Below, piece by piece: positions 1 to 11,571 of a stretch of 64,000 nt of DNA (within the stretch, counting starts at the first letter, position 1; every line of letters starts with the position of its first letter). The DNA is taken from the NCBI GenBank assembly GCA_034190875.2, contig CM067358.1:44204543-44268542 (forward strand), given 5' to 3'. Below the pieces are notes generated by a model. The model made no database searches, was not told where the DNA came from, and saw nothing but the letters and a program-made list of their open reading frames with translations. The position numbers and the translations under genes were made by a program. The DNA comes from Urechis unicinctus (taxonomy: Eukaryota; Annelida; Polychaeta; Xenopneusta; Urechidae).

Positions 1-2
1 AT

Positions 3-165
3 TGGAATAAGCTTCGTACCATAGGTATCAGGGCAACAAGTGAAATAACACAAAACATTAAACCCCTTGCAAATGTCGATTTCACTTATGAAAGTGACAT
101 GTCGCATGCCAGATCGTCACTTGATCACTTAATGGTTTCAGAGAATCTTGAGTCATCAATTTGTA
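3..165 (+). pseudogene. LINE A endonuclease, C-terminal piece before first frameshift
   Basis: The third forward frame is open from the window edge and encodes the last part of an exonuclease/endonuclease/phosphatase-type domain, recognisable by FTYES and by ARSSLDHLMVSENLESS, where the LDH block is typical of LINE endonucleases. The frame then meets a stop at 174-176. The downstream frame carries SYECIHDGDNMSDHSPV, the natural continuation. Removing one T from the TTT run at 158-160 would join the two frames. The N-terminal two thirds of the domain are outside the window. Confidence 0.8.
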
Positions 166-1830
166 AGCTATGAATGCATTCATGATGGTGACAATATGTC
201 GGATCATAGTCCGGTTATCTTAAAACTGTGCTTTAGAATGTTACATGTAGATATCGCCAAATTACCATCGGATACTAAAAGGAATTGGAAGAGCGCAAAG
301 GGCAATGGCATTGATTTGTACAAGAACACTCTGCGTAAAATGTTGGCTAATGTGGATGTTCCAACGGAAGTTTTATCATGCGCGAACCCGAGCCGTTGCA
401 AGCATGTTAAAAAAATTGATCAATTTCACGATGACATAATTCATGCTTGCGTGGCATCGTCTCTCTGTAGTATTCCGGCTAACCGACCAAAGAAGCGCCG
501 GGCTGGGTGGACCGACGAAGTCCGATCCCTGAAAAATAAATCAATTTTTTGGTGCAGCTTGTGGCGAGAGAATGGCTGCCCTTCTATCGGGACAATTAAA
601 GATATAATGCTTAAGGCTAAAAAAGACTACAAAAAGAAATCACGGAACGTTATGCGTAAACAAGACCAATTAGTAGCCGCCAGAATGGCGGCTGCAAACG
701 CGTCCAAAAATAACCCCAATTTTTGGAAGGAAGTTCGTAAGAAATTTAGCGCACGTGTGTCCAACCCTACTCTTGTGGACGATGCTCATGATGAGGTTAA
801 TATATGCGAAACATTTAAGGACAAGTATTCGAGGCTGTATAACTCCGTTTCATATAACGAGCTTGAAATGAACGATCTTTACAGATCCATATGTAGCGAT
901 GCCGCATTATGCTGCAAAACGGGCAAATGCACTTCTGATCATGTCATAACCGTTAAGCAGGTCGAATCCGCAACGCGGAATTTGAAACCAGACAAAACCG
1001 ATGGTAATTCTGAAATCAGCTCTGATCACATTAAGAATGCCTGTCAAGAATTGTTTGTTCATATCTCATTGTTGTTTAATGCGATGCTTTCGCATGCATA
1101 TGCTCCACCGGGTATGTTGCATTCCACGCTGATACCTATACCAAAGAATAGAAAGAAATCGTTGAATAATAGTGATAATTACAGGTCCATAGCAATCAGT
1201 AGTATTTTGGGAAAATTACTTGACAATATTATTTTAACATCCCAGAGTGAAGCACTGAAAACAAGCGATCTGCAATTCGGTTTCAAACAGTCACACTCTA
1301 CCACTCAATGCACGTTTGTTTTGCAAGAGATTGTTGATCACTTTGTAACTCAGGGGTCATCTTGTTTTGTTATTCTATTGGACGCATCTAAAGCATTTGA
1401 TCGTGTGAATTATGTGAAATTGTTTGCGCTGCTCAGGCAGAAAGGACTCTGTCCAACAATATGTAAATTACTCATTAATATGTACACACGTCAGAACCTG
1501 AAAGTCCGATGGAATGCTTCTAGCTCTGAGCCTTTTATTTGCACGAATGGTGTTAAGCAAGGCGTAGTTCTTTCGCCATTATTGTTTTGTGTATATATCG
1601 ATGAATTACTAAGGCGCCTTCGTGAAGCTAATGTAGGATGTCACATGGGCCATCATTATATGGGTGCTTTGAGTTATGCTGATGATGTTTCACTCATTGC
1701 ACCTTCAGTTACAGCGGCTAAGACAATGCTTAGAATATGCGAGGAATTTTCGGAGGAATACTATGTGAAGTTCAATTCTGCAAAAGCCGGTTGCTTGCAT
1801 TCAATGCTTGCGACAGTCCAGTACATTTAA
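148..1830 (+). CDS. LINE A reverse transcriptase, main frame
   Basis: This is the main part of the ORF2 polyprotein. The first ~25 residues finish the endonuclease (SDHSPV, nt 199-213). A basic linker follows (KKRRAGW, KKDYKKKS), then the reverse transcriptase. LLDASKAFDRVNY holds the first catalytic Asp (codon 1381-1383, about residue 412), NGVKQGVVLSPLLF is the next block, and YADD lies at 1675-1686 (about residues 510-513). The product would copy the element's RNA into DNA at a nick made by its own endonuclease. The listed start is a TTG codon inside the gene, not a real start, because the protein begins upstream of the window. The frame ends early at 1828 because one A appears to be missing in the run at 1782-1785. 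Confidence 0.9.
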   Translation: MSHQFVSYECIHDGDNMSDHSPVILKLCFRMLHVDIAKLPSDTKRNWKSAKGNGIDLYKNTLRKMLANVDVPTEVLSCANPSRCKHVKKIDQFHDDIIHACVASSLCSIPANRPKKRRAGWTDEVRSLKNKSIFWCSLWRENGCPSIGTIKDIMLKAKKDYKKKSRNVMRKQDQLVAARMAAANASKNNPNFWKEVRKKFSARVSNPTLVDDAHDEVNICETFKDKYSRLYNSVSYNELEMNDLYRSICSDAALCCKTGKCTSDHVITVKQVESATRNLKPDKTDGNSEISSDHIKNACQELFVHISLLFNAMLSHAYAPPGMLHSTLIPIPKNRKKSLNNSDNYRSIAISSILGKLLDNIILTSQSEALKTSDLQFGFKQSHSTTQCTFVLQEIVDHFVTQGSSCFVILLDASKAFDRVNYVKLFALLRQKGLCPTICKLLINMYTRQNLKVRWNASSSEPFICTNGVKQGVVLSPLLFCVYIDELLRRLREANVGCHMGHHYMGALSYADDVSLIAPSVTAAKTMLRICEEFSEEYYVKFNSAKAGCLHSMLATVQYI

Positions 1831-2516
1831 CACTAAATGATGAACTAATTGTACAAGAAAAACAAGCTGTTCACTTGGGAAGTAATATTGGTTATTGTGC
1901 AAATTTGATAAATACTCAGCGTGCATGTAGGGATATGATAGCGAAAACGAATATGATTATGTCTCGCTTTGGATACTGCAACTCTGTTGTTAGAAACTCA
2001 CTATTTGAAGTATACTGTAGTAGTTTTTTGGGATCGGCGATGTGGAGTTTAAGACCCAACCAGCTGGCCAAATTGTGTTGTGTTTGGAGGAGGTGTATTC
2101 GAACTATATGGAAATTAGAGTTCAGAACATGTTCAAAGTATTTACAGTTCATTTCGGGAAAATTGCCCCTTAGAAATCAATTGATTTTGCGCTTTGTCAA
2201 TTTCTTTCATAAGTGCCAGAACAGCCCTAATGTTGTAGTATCCTATGTAAGTAGATGTTGTTTCCATAGCAGAACAATTGTAAGCGATAATGTTCGAACA
2301 ATAATGCATACCATGAACATCAATAATTGTTATCTATTACAGCATAGTGAATGCATTAAGGACTTCAGCTATAAGTTTAAGCCATCAGGTAATTCTGAAT
2401 ATGGTCATATAGCCATGCTCATAAAGGAGCTTATTTCTATTAGAGATGGGGATTCATTATCAGTGCTAACCCGACAAGAAGCTGAAGCTCTGTTAAAGGA
2501 CTTGTGTTTATCTTAA
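1737..2516 (+). CDS. LINE A ORF2 C-terminal region, shifted frame
   Basis: This frame continues the reverse transcriptase frame after the homopolymer break. Its true contribution starts near 1780 with KSRLLAFNA, which directly follows FNSA of the other frame, and runs to the stop at 2514-2516. It carries the thumb and C-terminal part, with the HLGSNIGYC block that usually follows YADD in this LINE group and a Cys/Trp-rich stretch (CCVWRRCIRTIWKL). The stop is followed by about 85 bases of 3' UTR before the polyadenylation signal. The part before 1780 overlaps the reverse transcriptase frame and is only a shadow. Confidence 0.85.
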   Translation: MRGIFGGILCEVQFCKSRLLAFNACDSPVHLTLNDELIVQEKQAVHLGSNIGYCANLINTQRACRDMIAKTNMIMSRFGYCNSVVRNSLFEVYCSSFLGSAMWSLRPNQLAKLCCVWRRCIRTIWKLEFRTCSKYLQFISGKLPLRNQLILRFVNFFHKCQNSPNVVVSYVSRCCFHSRTIVSDNVRTIMHTMNINNCYLLQHSECIKDFSYKFKPSGNSEYGHIAMLIKELISIRDGDSLSVLTRQEAEALLKDLCLS

Positions 2517-2599
2517 CTGATTTATTTGCTTATTCGTTCTCGTGTGTTTTGTTGCTGTTGTATCAAATAATAATTGTTCCTGTACACATGCTGTGCGAA

Positions 2600-2624
2600 A
2601 ATAAAGATTATTATTATTATTATT
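2600..2624 (+). terminator. LINE A polyadenylation signal and ATT tail
   Basis: AATAAA at 2600-2605 is followed by an ATT microsatellite. It marks the 3' end of the element, as is usual for LINEs with simple-repeat tails. Bases after about 2625 are flank. Confidence 0.8.
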
Positions 2625-5600
2625 CGTTATATTTGTAAAGTATTATGTGGCTGTAAACGACCTTCAAGTCGTGCACGACTGCGTTCATTGCTATATTCGC
2701 TTATATAACTTTCATACATGCACCTCTTATTCACAACCATGATATCAACCTTATTTATTAACTGATATATCACACAGAAGGAACGGATTATTACTTTCAG
2801 CACCTAATAACTTAACTGATAGATTGATGGATTGACTGTTAATAAAATTGAGCGTGTTGGCCAGTGTGCACGTAATATTTTTCGCTGTTTGGGGCGCATA
2901 ATGTATTACTGATTCCATTCCGATGCCAGTAACTCTCACAGAACTTTTCAAAATAGACCCGCCCATCGCAATGATTCACTGCATTTCACTATGCCTGTTG
3001 CTATGACAACGCAGTCCTCATGCAGTCTTATTAGCAATTTAAAGCAGAACATATTAGTTTATGGTTGCAAATATAGAGAGAAAAATTAGCTCATTGAGAT
3101 GGCGCTTTTTGTACCTATATTAAATCATGATTGGCGGATGTAGGAGCAAATTTAAATGAGAACAAATTTGATAAGCATTAGTAGAAGCATTTACATTTCG
3201 ATGTGTCATGAACCTTGACACTTGAAGTGTCTGAAAGGTTTGTTGGAAGTTAATTTAATCCTGATTGTGCCTATGTATTAGGTGTGCAATCTACTTACAA
3301 AGCGATTGTTATAAGTTTGTTAGGTCGTATAAGCGTTTTTCGTTACTTCAGTACATGTCACTTCGGTTGTCATAAATAATTTGACACAATTAAAGACTTA
3401 ATTACAATAATTACTTCCTATAGTGTGTAGAGCACACTCCATTATATATGCGCCTATGATGGCTCATAGCACAACGTTTTATCGGTCAAAATGAAGTAAC
3501 ATTTGAATGCACAAACAGTCTTATAGATGATAGACATATGGTTTCAGTTAACTACAATCTTGGACCAGTTAATAATATGAAGAAATTCGTTCATTGTAAC
3601 AGCTCAGCGCATGAAATATTATGAATGCAGCACAAGGATGCAGGTGACCTTATAAGATAGGATACATAATATTAGATGTTTGCGATGATAACAGACTGAA
3701 TCAGGTATCGGCCTAATATATTGAAGTAAAAACTGCTTCTGTGTTAGCATCAATACGATAGCAGGTTATACTGAGCTAAAGGGATTTTGCCCTGAAGTAG
3801 AATGATTGCGCCACGTTTGCTGAATATTGGGCCATATCAAAATGTCGTATCCACCCATGTTTTCGGTACAGCAAGCAATACGCATCAGAAAGTGGGTATT
3901 GCTGATTGCGGTAATTGCATGATAGTCTCATTGCATATCAGATGCAACAAGATTGAGTACAATCCCCGATTGACGCCCCTCACGCGTATTTGCTAAGGAT
4001 CCAGCAAAACTGAGTTTTTTGTGATTTACCTCATATTTCCAGCGATCCTGTAATCTCCCTGTGTAGAAAATTGTCTGCTTTAAAGCGTAATATTGTGTAA
4101 CGTAGTATTATTCAATAAATCACGCCTTTCCAGAATCGAACATATGCGGCGTTTTTAGAATCAATGTAGCCATCTCACTACGTTGGACACAAAACACCAT
4201 GATCTCATCCTATGATATTACTGCTCCGTCTTTGCTCCTGCCCTTCGCAAAGTTGATCTTTTCGAATAAAAATATTCGATAACCTAGTGGCGCTACTTTG
4301 TCTTTAAAAGTGACCATAAATTCTTCAGCGGAAAATTTTCATTCAAATTGGTTCCTATATTAGACCTTAAGCAAACCATTGCTTTTGCCTTTGCTTAGAG
4401 ATCTATTGCTGTACTTAACAATACAGTGCAGATTATATTATACATTCGTCACAAGGAGGAGCTTTGCGTAAAACCATTTTACGAATGTAAGCGTAGCTGA
4501 TTATTGTTCATGTGCAAATGATGGATGATCTGTTTTTGCTTAAGTAAGCCTAATAATTCTTTAACCAACCGGAAGTACCATTGGTTTTCCACTAAGGGTT
4601 TGATTTATAAGAATATGATGTAAGCTACTGTAATATTCAAATCGATAACCAACGAACAAGAGTCACAGCTAGTAGCAGAGGCATCTGATGAGTCGTGAAT
4701 AAACAGTGTATTACATTATATCTATGTTAGCACGGAAGGCCGAAGTGTCTATGAGCGAACTTGTTTCAAGTTGGTGCAATGGTGGCTTTTGTGGTGTATG
4801 CAAACAGAGATATCTCAATGTAGATTTCTATGTTGAAGTATTTTCGAATTCTTAAGTATTGGTAAATTAGATTAAGTGGTTCATTCTCTTGTTCTCCGAA
4901 CATAATGGAACATTGTTGATCATGGTACAATTTTACTAGTGGCAATTGCCAAACAGAATAGAAAAACAAGGTTTAAATAACAACGATTTGCTTTATACAA
5001 ATATAGGAATGCTGATAAAAACTATTTTCTGAAAATATTATACAGCGGTCTGGTCCTTTCTATATATAGCTTCTTTTAAACGTAAGACAGTGCAAGTTGG
5101 CCTGTTAACATTAGAGGTGCAGGATGTCTTGCTATCATCAAGCAACTAGCATTAGAGTGGCACAGCTCATTGATTTTATTATCATCACCCAAACCAACCT
5201 ACCGTTATGACATTTGCATACGTACAGTAAGTGATGTATTATACTTTAGTTGCACATACACAATGAATAGAAAACATTTCGACCTAAGACATTAAATAAA
5301 GTGCAGAGCATTAAGTGACAGTGATCGTAGACAAAGCACCGCATAACCAGCTTATAGTAAGATTTTATTTTCTGGTTGGCATTTGCTATATTCTTCGGAT
5401 GAGGTTCTAGTGACCAATTAACTACCAGTGTAAACATCACTGTTATGTGCATAACCCACTCAAGGTTCGTATTAGACAAGAATGAGCTTTAATTTATTCC
5501 GTGTCTAAAACACAAGATTAAAGGATTCCTGATGAACAAAGAGGATACACACAGACACAAAGATGTGCTTTGGTCGTTGCTAAAAATGCACAAAGAAGGA

Positions 5601-8600
5601 AACATTCTCTCCCTTAAAACAGTGAATAAAACATTCCGGCCCAATCATTGCATCCAAACAATCCTTTGAAGAGAGCCATAAATCCAATTCGTTGATTGTC
5701 CCATGTCATGGCAACGCCGGATGACAAGCCAAAATGGCAATCTATAAACATTGACGTCTAAGCTTAGGGAATGGTCTATTCAGGCAACAACACCGGCGTA
5801 TAGTTAGTTTGAGGGGACACACAATTTTCTTTGTGAGTGCTACAATACGCAACACAGACACTGACTAATTTGCAGCACTGGAGAACGCGTTCAGAGCTGC
5901 AAATGATACTATAGTATAGGTAATGCAACTGCTCAGCGTATCATAATACTTTCTGTGGGCTATGGTAACCCACATGGAATCAACAACCATTGACTGATTG
6001 AAAAGAGAATGATGCGACGGAACTGATCGCGTAATAAATGAGGAACCACCGAACATGCACATAACTGGCTACGCGTAATCTCCTCAATCTGTTTCGCATC
6101 CCTGGGTGTGATTGGAACATCATTCGTTTTGTTGCACTTGATATGCCACAACTTATGTATCAAAGTCAAATTATCACATTTTCGCCATTAGATAATGTTG
6201 TCTTTCCAATGCAATCAAGTTAGATGCATACACTATGCTATATTTTGGGTAGGCTCATCAATCACTTCAAAGCACTTCATATTTCAACCCTAGTCCAATG
6301 GATATCTAATGACAGCAATGTCAATATTTGTACGACCGCATATTTGCACAAAACAACCTCCTTTTACCCAACTACAGAGTGACGTATTTGGTGGCAATTG
6401 ATGCCCTCTAGATTACGACATTGTAAGTAGTCATATGTATGGGTGAATGCTTACTGATATATCGCTGAAACCTCAGTATATTCCCATTCTAATTGATGGC
6501 TTTATTTTTATGCGTAAATGCTGTTGTGGAACTTTGATGGATTTATCGAGAGCTCAACATTTCATTATGATGTAAAAATCACCATTTACGGCCGGCGCAC
6601 TTCGGTGCCGGTAATCAGTGTACTTTTATTTCGTTACACTATATCTTTTAAGACAAACAATTGAAATACACAGCTATCCTAAAATGGCCGGAATCGTGTA
6701 AAGCCTGCCTTTTATATACATGCATTTTCATCATTGTTTTTTTTAACTAAGCATATGGTTCGATGTGACTCTTTGCATCGGACGGTGAGCAACAGTCATA
6801 ATAAACATTGCAGCAATGAATGATTTTCGGATTGTGTGTGCATGTAGTTAAACTTAAACCAATCAGGCATTGCGGTAATGAGCATTTGTGGTTCATAATC
6901 TGGAGCAATCAATAGCAACCAAGAAAGCCAAAACCATTGCTGTATTGTCAGCGGAAAACACATATATTATATTTCTTTCAAAATATACCTGCTCGTTGGG
7001 CAGATATGCATATGTAATACATAGAATAAGCTAGGGTATCATATACTGCGGTTGAAACAGCGACTGGAATAGACCATGTTATAAGAAAATGGCTGACGAA
7101 TAAGCCTGCAGAAAGGCCATCGAGTTTTTAAACATATTGAACAGTGGAAGTGGTGTTCATTGACAAGAGTTATTTGCATCAAGAAGAGTCAACGCCCGCC
7201 CACGTCGTAGCGTAATCCACGATACCACGGAGAAACAAATGCAAAACTGGAGCAATTATCTCCGTTAATATGGGAGAAATGTGACAGGAAATAAAAGATA
7301 CCTATTAGGGACTGTCCGGCCCAATCAACTTACTTAGAAAAAAGACTATCTAACTCTGATCTGTATTGTGGAGCTCTTTGAAGAACTCTCGGCAAAGGAC
7401 AAAGACATTTCAGTCATAAAATCAACTTCCGACTCGACCCTCGTAAGAATAAAAGGAATGAATCTATCCGCAGCAGGTCCCACAGCATAACAATAAGAGG
7501 TCTATAGGAAAGGGCGGGAGAAAATGCTCTTGGAATATCAATCAAGACATTGCGGGAGAAGTGGAAAAGCCAGGCCGTGCCAGACACATCGAGATAGAAC
7601 ATCTCAAAAGGAGATAAGGACCGACCAGACCACAAAATATGATTATCAGGTTTAACCAACGAGCAATTGTATCGGACATTTTTGAAACGTAGAAGTTGAA
7701 GTTAGGGGGAGAGCATTTCAACAGATGTTAGAATTCTGAATAAGCAGGGCACAGACCGGGAATAAATTAGGATTACAGCTTGTTATAAATAGCAGTATAG
7801 TGCATATTACTCCAGAAAGCCATGAGTATTTAACGAAGCAACATCTTGGCGCTTCATTATCATAGTCTACTGATCGTAGCCCAAAGTTGCCTGTGTTACA
7901 TACAGTTCTTGCTAATGTGTATATGATAAAGACAGGTTCAAGTTTATCGCGGGAAACTGCCCTGGCCAGATGTACTGAGACCGTTGCTTGTTCAGAACAT
8001 GCCGGTAAAAAGTATCTTGGAGCTTTAGGGTGCTAAGATATTTGACAATACACAGCTGTTTGATATTGTGAAAAGCAGAATAAGAATGAACACATGTGCA
8101 GGGAAGATAAAAGAGGAGACGTCATCGTCACTCCGTCAATAATTGAAAGGTCGAACTCAGTCAACGGCATCGAATCTCGCGGGGCAAAATTATCTGTACC
8201 CATTTTAATGCAAAATAATGAACAATGGTCAATTTATGGTAGCAACAGAATCATTGCGACAATTCGCTCTGCTTTATGAGATATATAATGACATTTGCCG
8301 AAGCAAACAACAATCTGTAGCTATTAATATCTACGCTAGTGACGCACAAGTCTACACGGCTCCATGCCACCATCATTGATCAGAGGAAGAGGCTGCTCGG
8401 CTACAACGTTCTGGTCCGAGATCAACGAAACTGCTTTCCCGCAATCTGAGTCGGCGCATTTGTGAATCTCACCGCAGCTCAATTATCGACCCATGTTAAG
8501 AAGCTCATGTGAATAAACCATACTTTTCGTTTTTCAGGTATGTGTCTACGCATATGTGAAGCCCATGGCGTAATATTTTAAACCTTTAGTTCTGAGCCGT

Positions 8601-10372
8601 ATATGCAAGAGCATAGTGGTAAGTCCGATATCCAATGTGTATATTTGCACGGCCAACTTCAACTAAAGTGACACTATCAAAATCTTTTGCTACATGCAAA
8701 AGTATAATGATGAAATTCAATGCATTCGATAATTTATCAACCATAAAACCTATATCATAACACGTTTTGTTATCATGCTGCGGGCGGAGGAAGCGCTTAA
8801 TGACAAGCTTTGACAGCCAGTCTTGCGTCTATGTTCATCACACTAAACAAACAAGATATCAAGGACGCCTTGTAATCATCCAACCACTCTCTCCAAGGCG
8901 ACATAAAACTCTTCGACATCTCTAGGAATCCGAAGCAGTGTCTACATATTTGCTTTGCTTGGTCACCAGCTCTTGCAGTTCGGTTATTTCCTAATTTCGC
9001 GCATGATGCCATCTCCGTGTTTATCACTCTTCGGCCTCATAATACTTAGAGCATAACTTAACCAATCGAAGGATAGGACCAAAATTATATTGCAGTTGTA
9101 ACGGGCGCCATAGGAGCCTCCAATACAATAAATTAAATGTATTATGTCAGGAGTTGCAAGAAGCATAGAAATGACGTGTCTATTAATATTATCACGAGCA
9201 TCTGGTTGGAGCCGGGACAGTTTTAACAAAAGTACCAGCAATTCACAACATTTCTGCGTTCATCGCGATATCTTTGCTGCATGATAAATCAGTTGCTTCA
9301 CAAACAGCATAGATTTATAGACTACTTTTTTTGGCGGGATACCTGATTAGCTAAATCTATGAAACGAAGTAACTCGCGACCATGACTGTCTTATGACAAC
9401 AACAGTAACTTGAATACGACAGTTGAGTCGCATACAGTGGCTACAGTTTATCAACGGACAAAACACTCACAAGTGACGACGGAAGTGGATGTGATCTGGT
9501 TGAACACAGTATAAGTAAACATGTAATTGTTGCTCGGGAGAATACGTACTATATTATCAGATAAGCCTCTGTATAAATCATTCTTCACAGAACGAAGACA
9601 ACATTGAAAAGTTCAAAACTCTTCTCAACACTGCTGTTAATTCCTCGAAAGTCAAAAATGCATTCTTTATTTATGTAACTCGAAATGATATTGCCTTATC
9701 CAATGCAACACACTACAACATGAAACAGTTTGCAAATACTAGTGGAATCTTTGCTTCAAGCAAGACTATTGATTATGTTTGCCAAACTCCCAAAATGTGG
9801 CTTCATATACAGTTCAGTAGAAAACGGTAGTTACAAGGTAAGCTTATTCCTTAAAATGACCTATGATGTTACTGCTCTATAAAACAATAGAGAAGTAATT
9901 ACGATATAGTTCCGTGCTACGTGCTATAATAGAAGATTAATTCCTTTTAGATATCGACAATAGTGACTTTAGATCTACATGAAAAATTAAAAACCAACGA
10001 TTATTGACCGTGTAACAACTTCATATTTATATAATATATGCAGCTCTATGAATCTTTGCATTCGTAATTCGCGGTTCAGTTACTAATATGCAGACATACT
10101 GTTATCAACCAAGTCATACAAGCCCGGACGTTGTGTTACAACTATTTAAACTTAATCGCTCGTAGGTGTGAAGCAGTTTTAAGTTGACCTCATACATTTG
10201 GTGTATGCGGATTCGGTGATTTTATTGCGAGTTTGGCTGTATCTGTCAGCCCATATATCATTGTAAAAAACTGCGTGGTGGGGTTAAGTTATATTTTTGT
10301 GACAAGAAATCAATTGGCAATCGATTTTACGTACAATTGGCCATAAATACACGCGCGTCAGTGGCTTGGCTT

Positions 10373-10422
10373 ATAAATCTCGGTTCGTTTGTTCTTCATA
10401 AATCTCGGTTCGTTTGTTCTTC
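10373..10422. repeat. Perfect 25-bp tandem duplication
   Basis: The 25-mer beginning ataaatctcggttcg occurs twice back to back (10373-10397 and 10398-10422) with no mismatch, and a further 5 bases of a third copy follow. Identity of the copies suggests a recent slippage or repair event. No coding context is visible. Confidence 0.95.
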
Positions 10423-11498
10423 ATAAAATATCAATATCGTTGCCTGGCTAAGTAGCTTTCGGTAATTGCGGACAACAAGCAGATCGTATATCTACCAACG
10501 AACGCATTAGTATCAAAGATCAACTAAAAGATTATTACACTACAGGCCCCTCATGAATTTCACGCTGTAGGCGCAGAGCAGTAGTCGACTACATACATTA
10601 ATCTGTGATTTAAAGCTTAGAGAGTGATTGATTGGATGCCTTGTGAAGACTCTTTGTCACATTAATTCTAAATGGCGGACTTGATCTATATTCTTGTCCA
10701 ATGTTTTCCTGGATATACGCTAATTTCGTTTAAAACTATTGATGTGCATGTACTAGTTAGCTGCTGACCTCACTTGGGTGTAGTCGTTCTGGTACAAGGC
10801 ACAAAATGACGCATGTATCTTAGATCATATCGAATTTCGATGTTCTCCGCCTTTCTCCAACTAATTGTAGCTGTTTTATCTCTCAATGTGTACTGTGTTG
10901 CTGTAGTTAAAGTAATCTGTCATACGATATGTTAACGCCCGGGATTTTATAAACGAAACTGGCGGCATAATACGTATCAGTAGGCAACTAAAGCAAATCC
11001 CAACTTGGACAATAAGTTTAAATTACACTGGCGGGTGATCAGGTGATTGTGGAAGGAGAGGTGATAAAGCATGATAGGCAGCCGTGGAAACACATGCAAA
11101 GGAGCTATTAGAGCTATTCCATGATATGAACTATGGGTACAACTAAACCCTACAATGATAGCTGTACCAAATGTTTTGAAAATGACAAATACCCAAAGAA
11201 TGTCCTGAAAACGATAGCGATCAAAAGCAAAGGTCCTTGTTTCCCTGCTTTTTTGGGGAGAAATTCCGTTTGTACAACTATTGCTTATTGTCATTATTAG
11301 CTACCAATCATCATAAATATTTATGTGAGTAATGGGAGTACGTTAAGCCTCCGCAAACAGGCAATATAACACAATTAACATGTAGACAGTGATTCACAAA
11401 GTAATAAATCTGAATAATGGCAATTGTTAATCACACTTCAGGCGGTTTCACTGCTAATCAAATAATCCATCATCACTTGGCCTTGCATTATATTACAG

Positions 11499-11571
11499 TG
11501 CAATGACCTTTGCAAGGAGCTGGTCATCGGGCGAGGACGCATGGCTGCGTCATCATTTGCCATCATTCTTG
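11499..11571 (+). other. Weak exon candidate (73 nt)
   Basis: A T-rich stretch ending in attacag precedes, and gtaact follows after a terminal G. The 73 bases between are open in two frames and about 55% GC against roughly 39% around. No domain is recognisable and no partner exon is proven, so this stays a candidate only. Confidence 0.15.

Larger units (their letters stand above)
1..2624 (+). mobile_element. LINE A: non-LTR retrotransposon, 3' part
   Basis: This is the 3' part of an endonuclease-bearing (APE-type) non-LTR retrotransposon; its 5' end lies beyond the left window edge. Seen directly are the C-terminal end of the endonuclease with the SDHSPV motif, a linker, a reverse transcriptase with LLDASKAFD and YADD, a Cys/Trp-rich C-terminal region, a stop at 2514-2516, AATAAA at 2600-2605 and an (ATT)n tail to about 2624. 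Two frameshifts interrupt the reading frame, near 158-160 and 1782-1785, and both sit in short homopolymer runs. The GVKQGVVLSPLLF block and the ATT-type tail fit the broad CR1/L2/I-like groups, but I cannot name the clade. The copy is otherwise little decayed. Confidence 0.93.

Noticed and set aside
4399..4486. Splice-flanked open stretch after a pyrimidine-rich tract
   Set aside because: One frame is open for 29 codons but nothing recognisable follows or precedes it. Such stretches are frequent by chance in this composition.
9591..9837. Possible exon with acceptor ttcttcacag and donor aag|gtaagc and a 79-codon open frame
   Set aside because: The frame meets a stop at 9828-9830, before the donor. 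It would need a homopolymer correction, and frames of this length are expected by chance here. No domain was recognised.
10977..11294. 105-codon - strand open frame
   Set aside because: No motif, no composition change and no conserved copy. Length is within chance expectation for 64 kb of this base composition.
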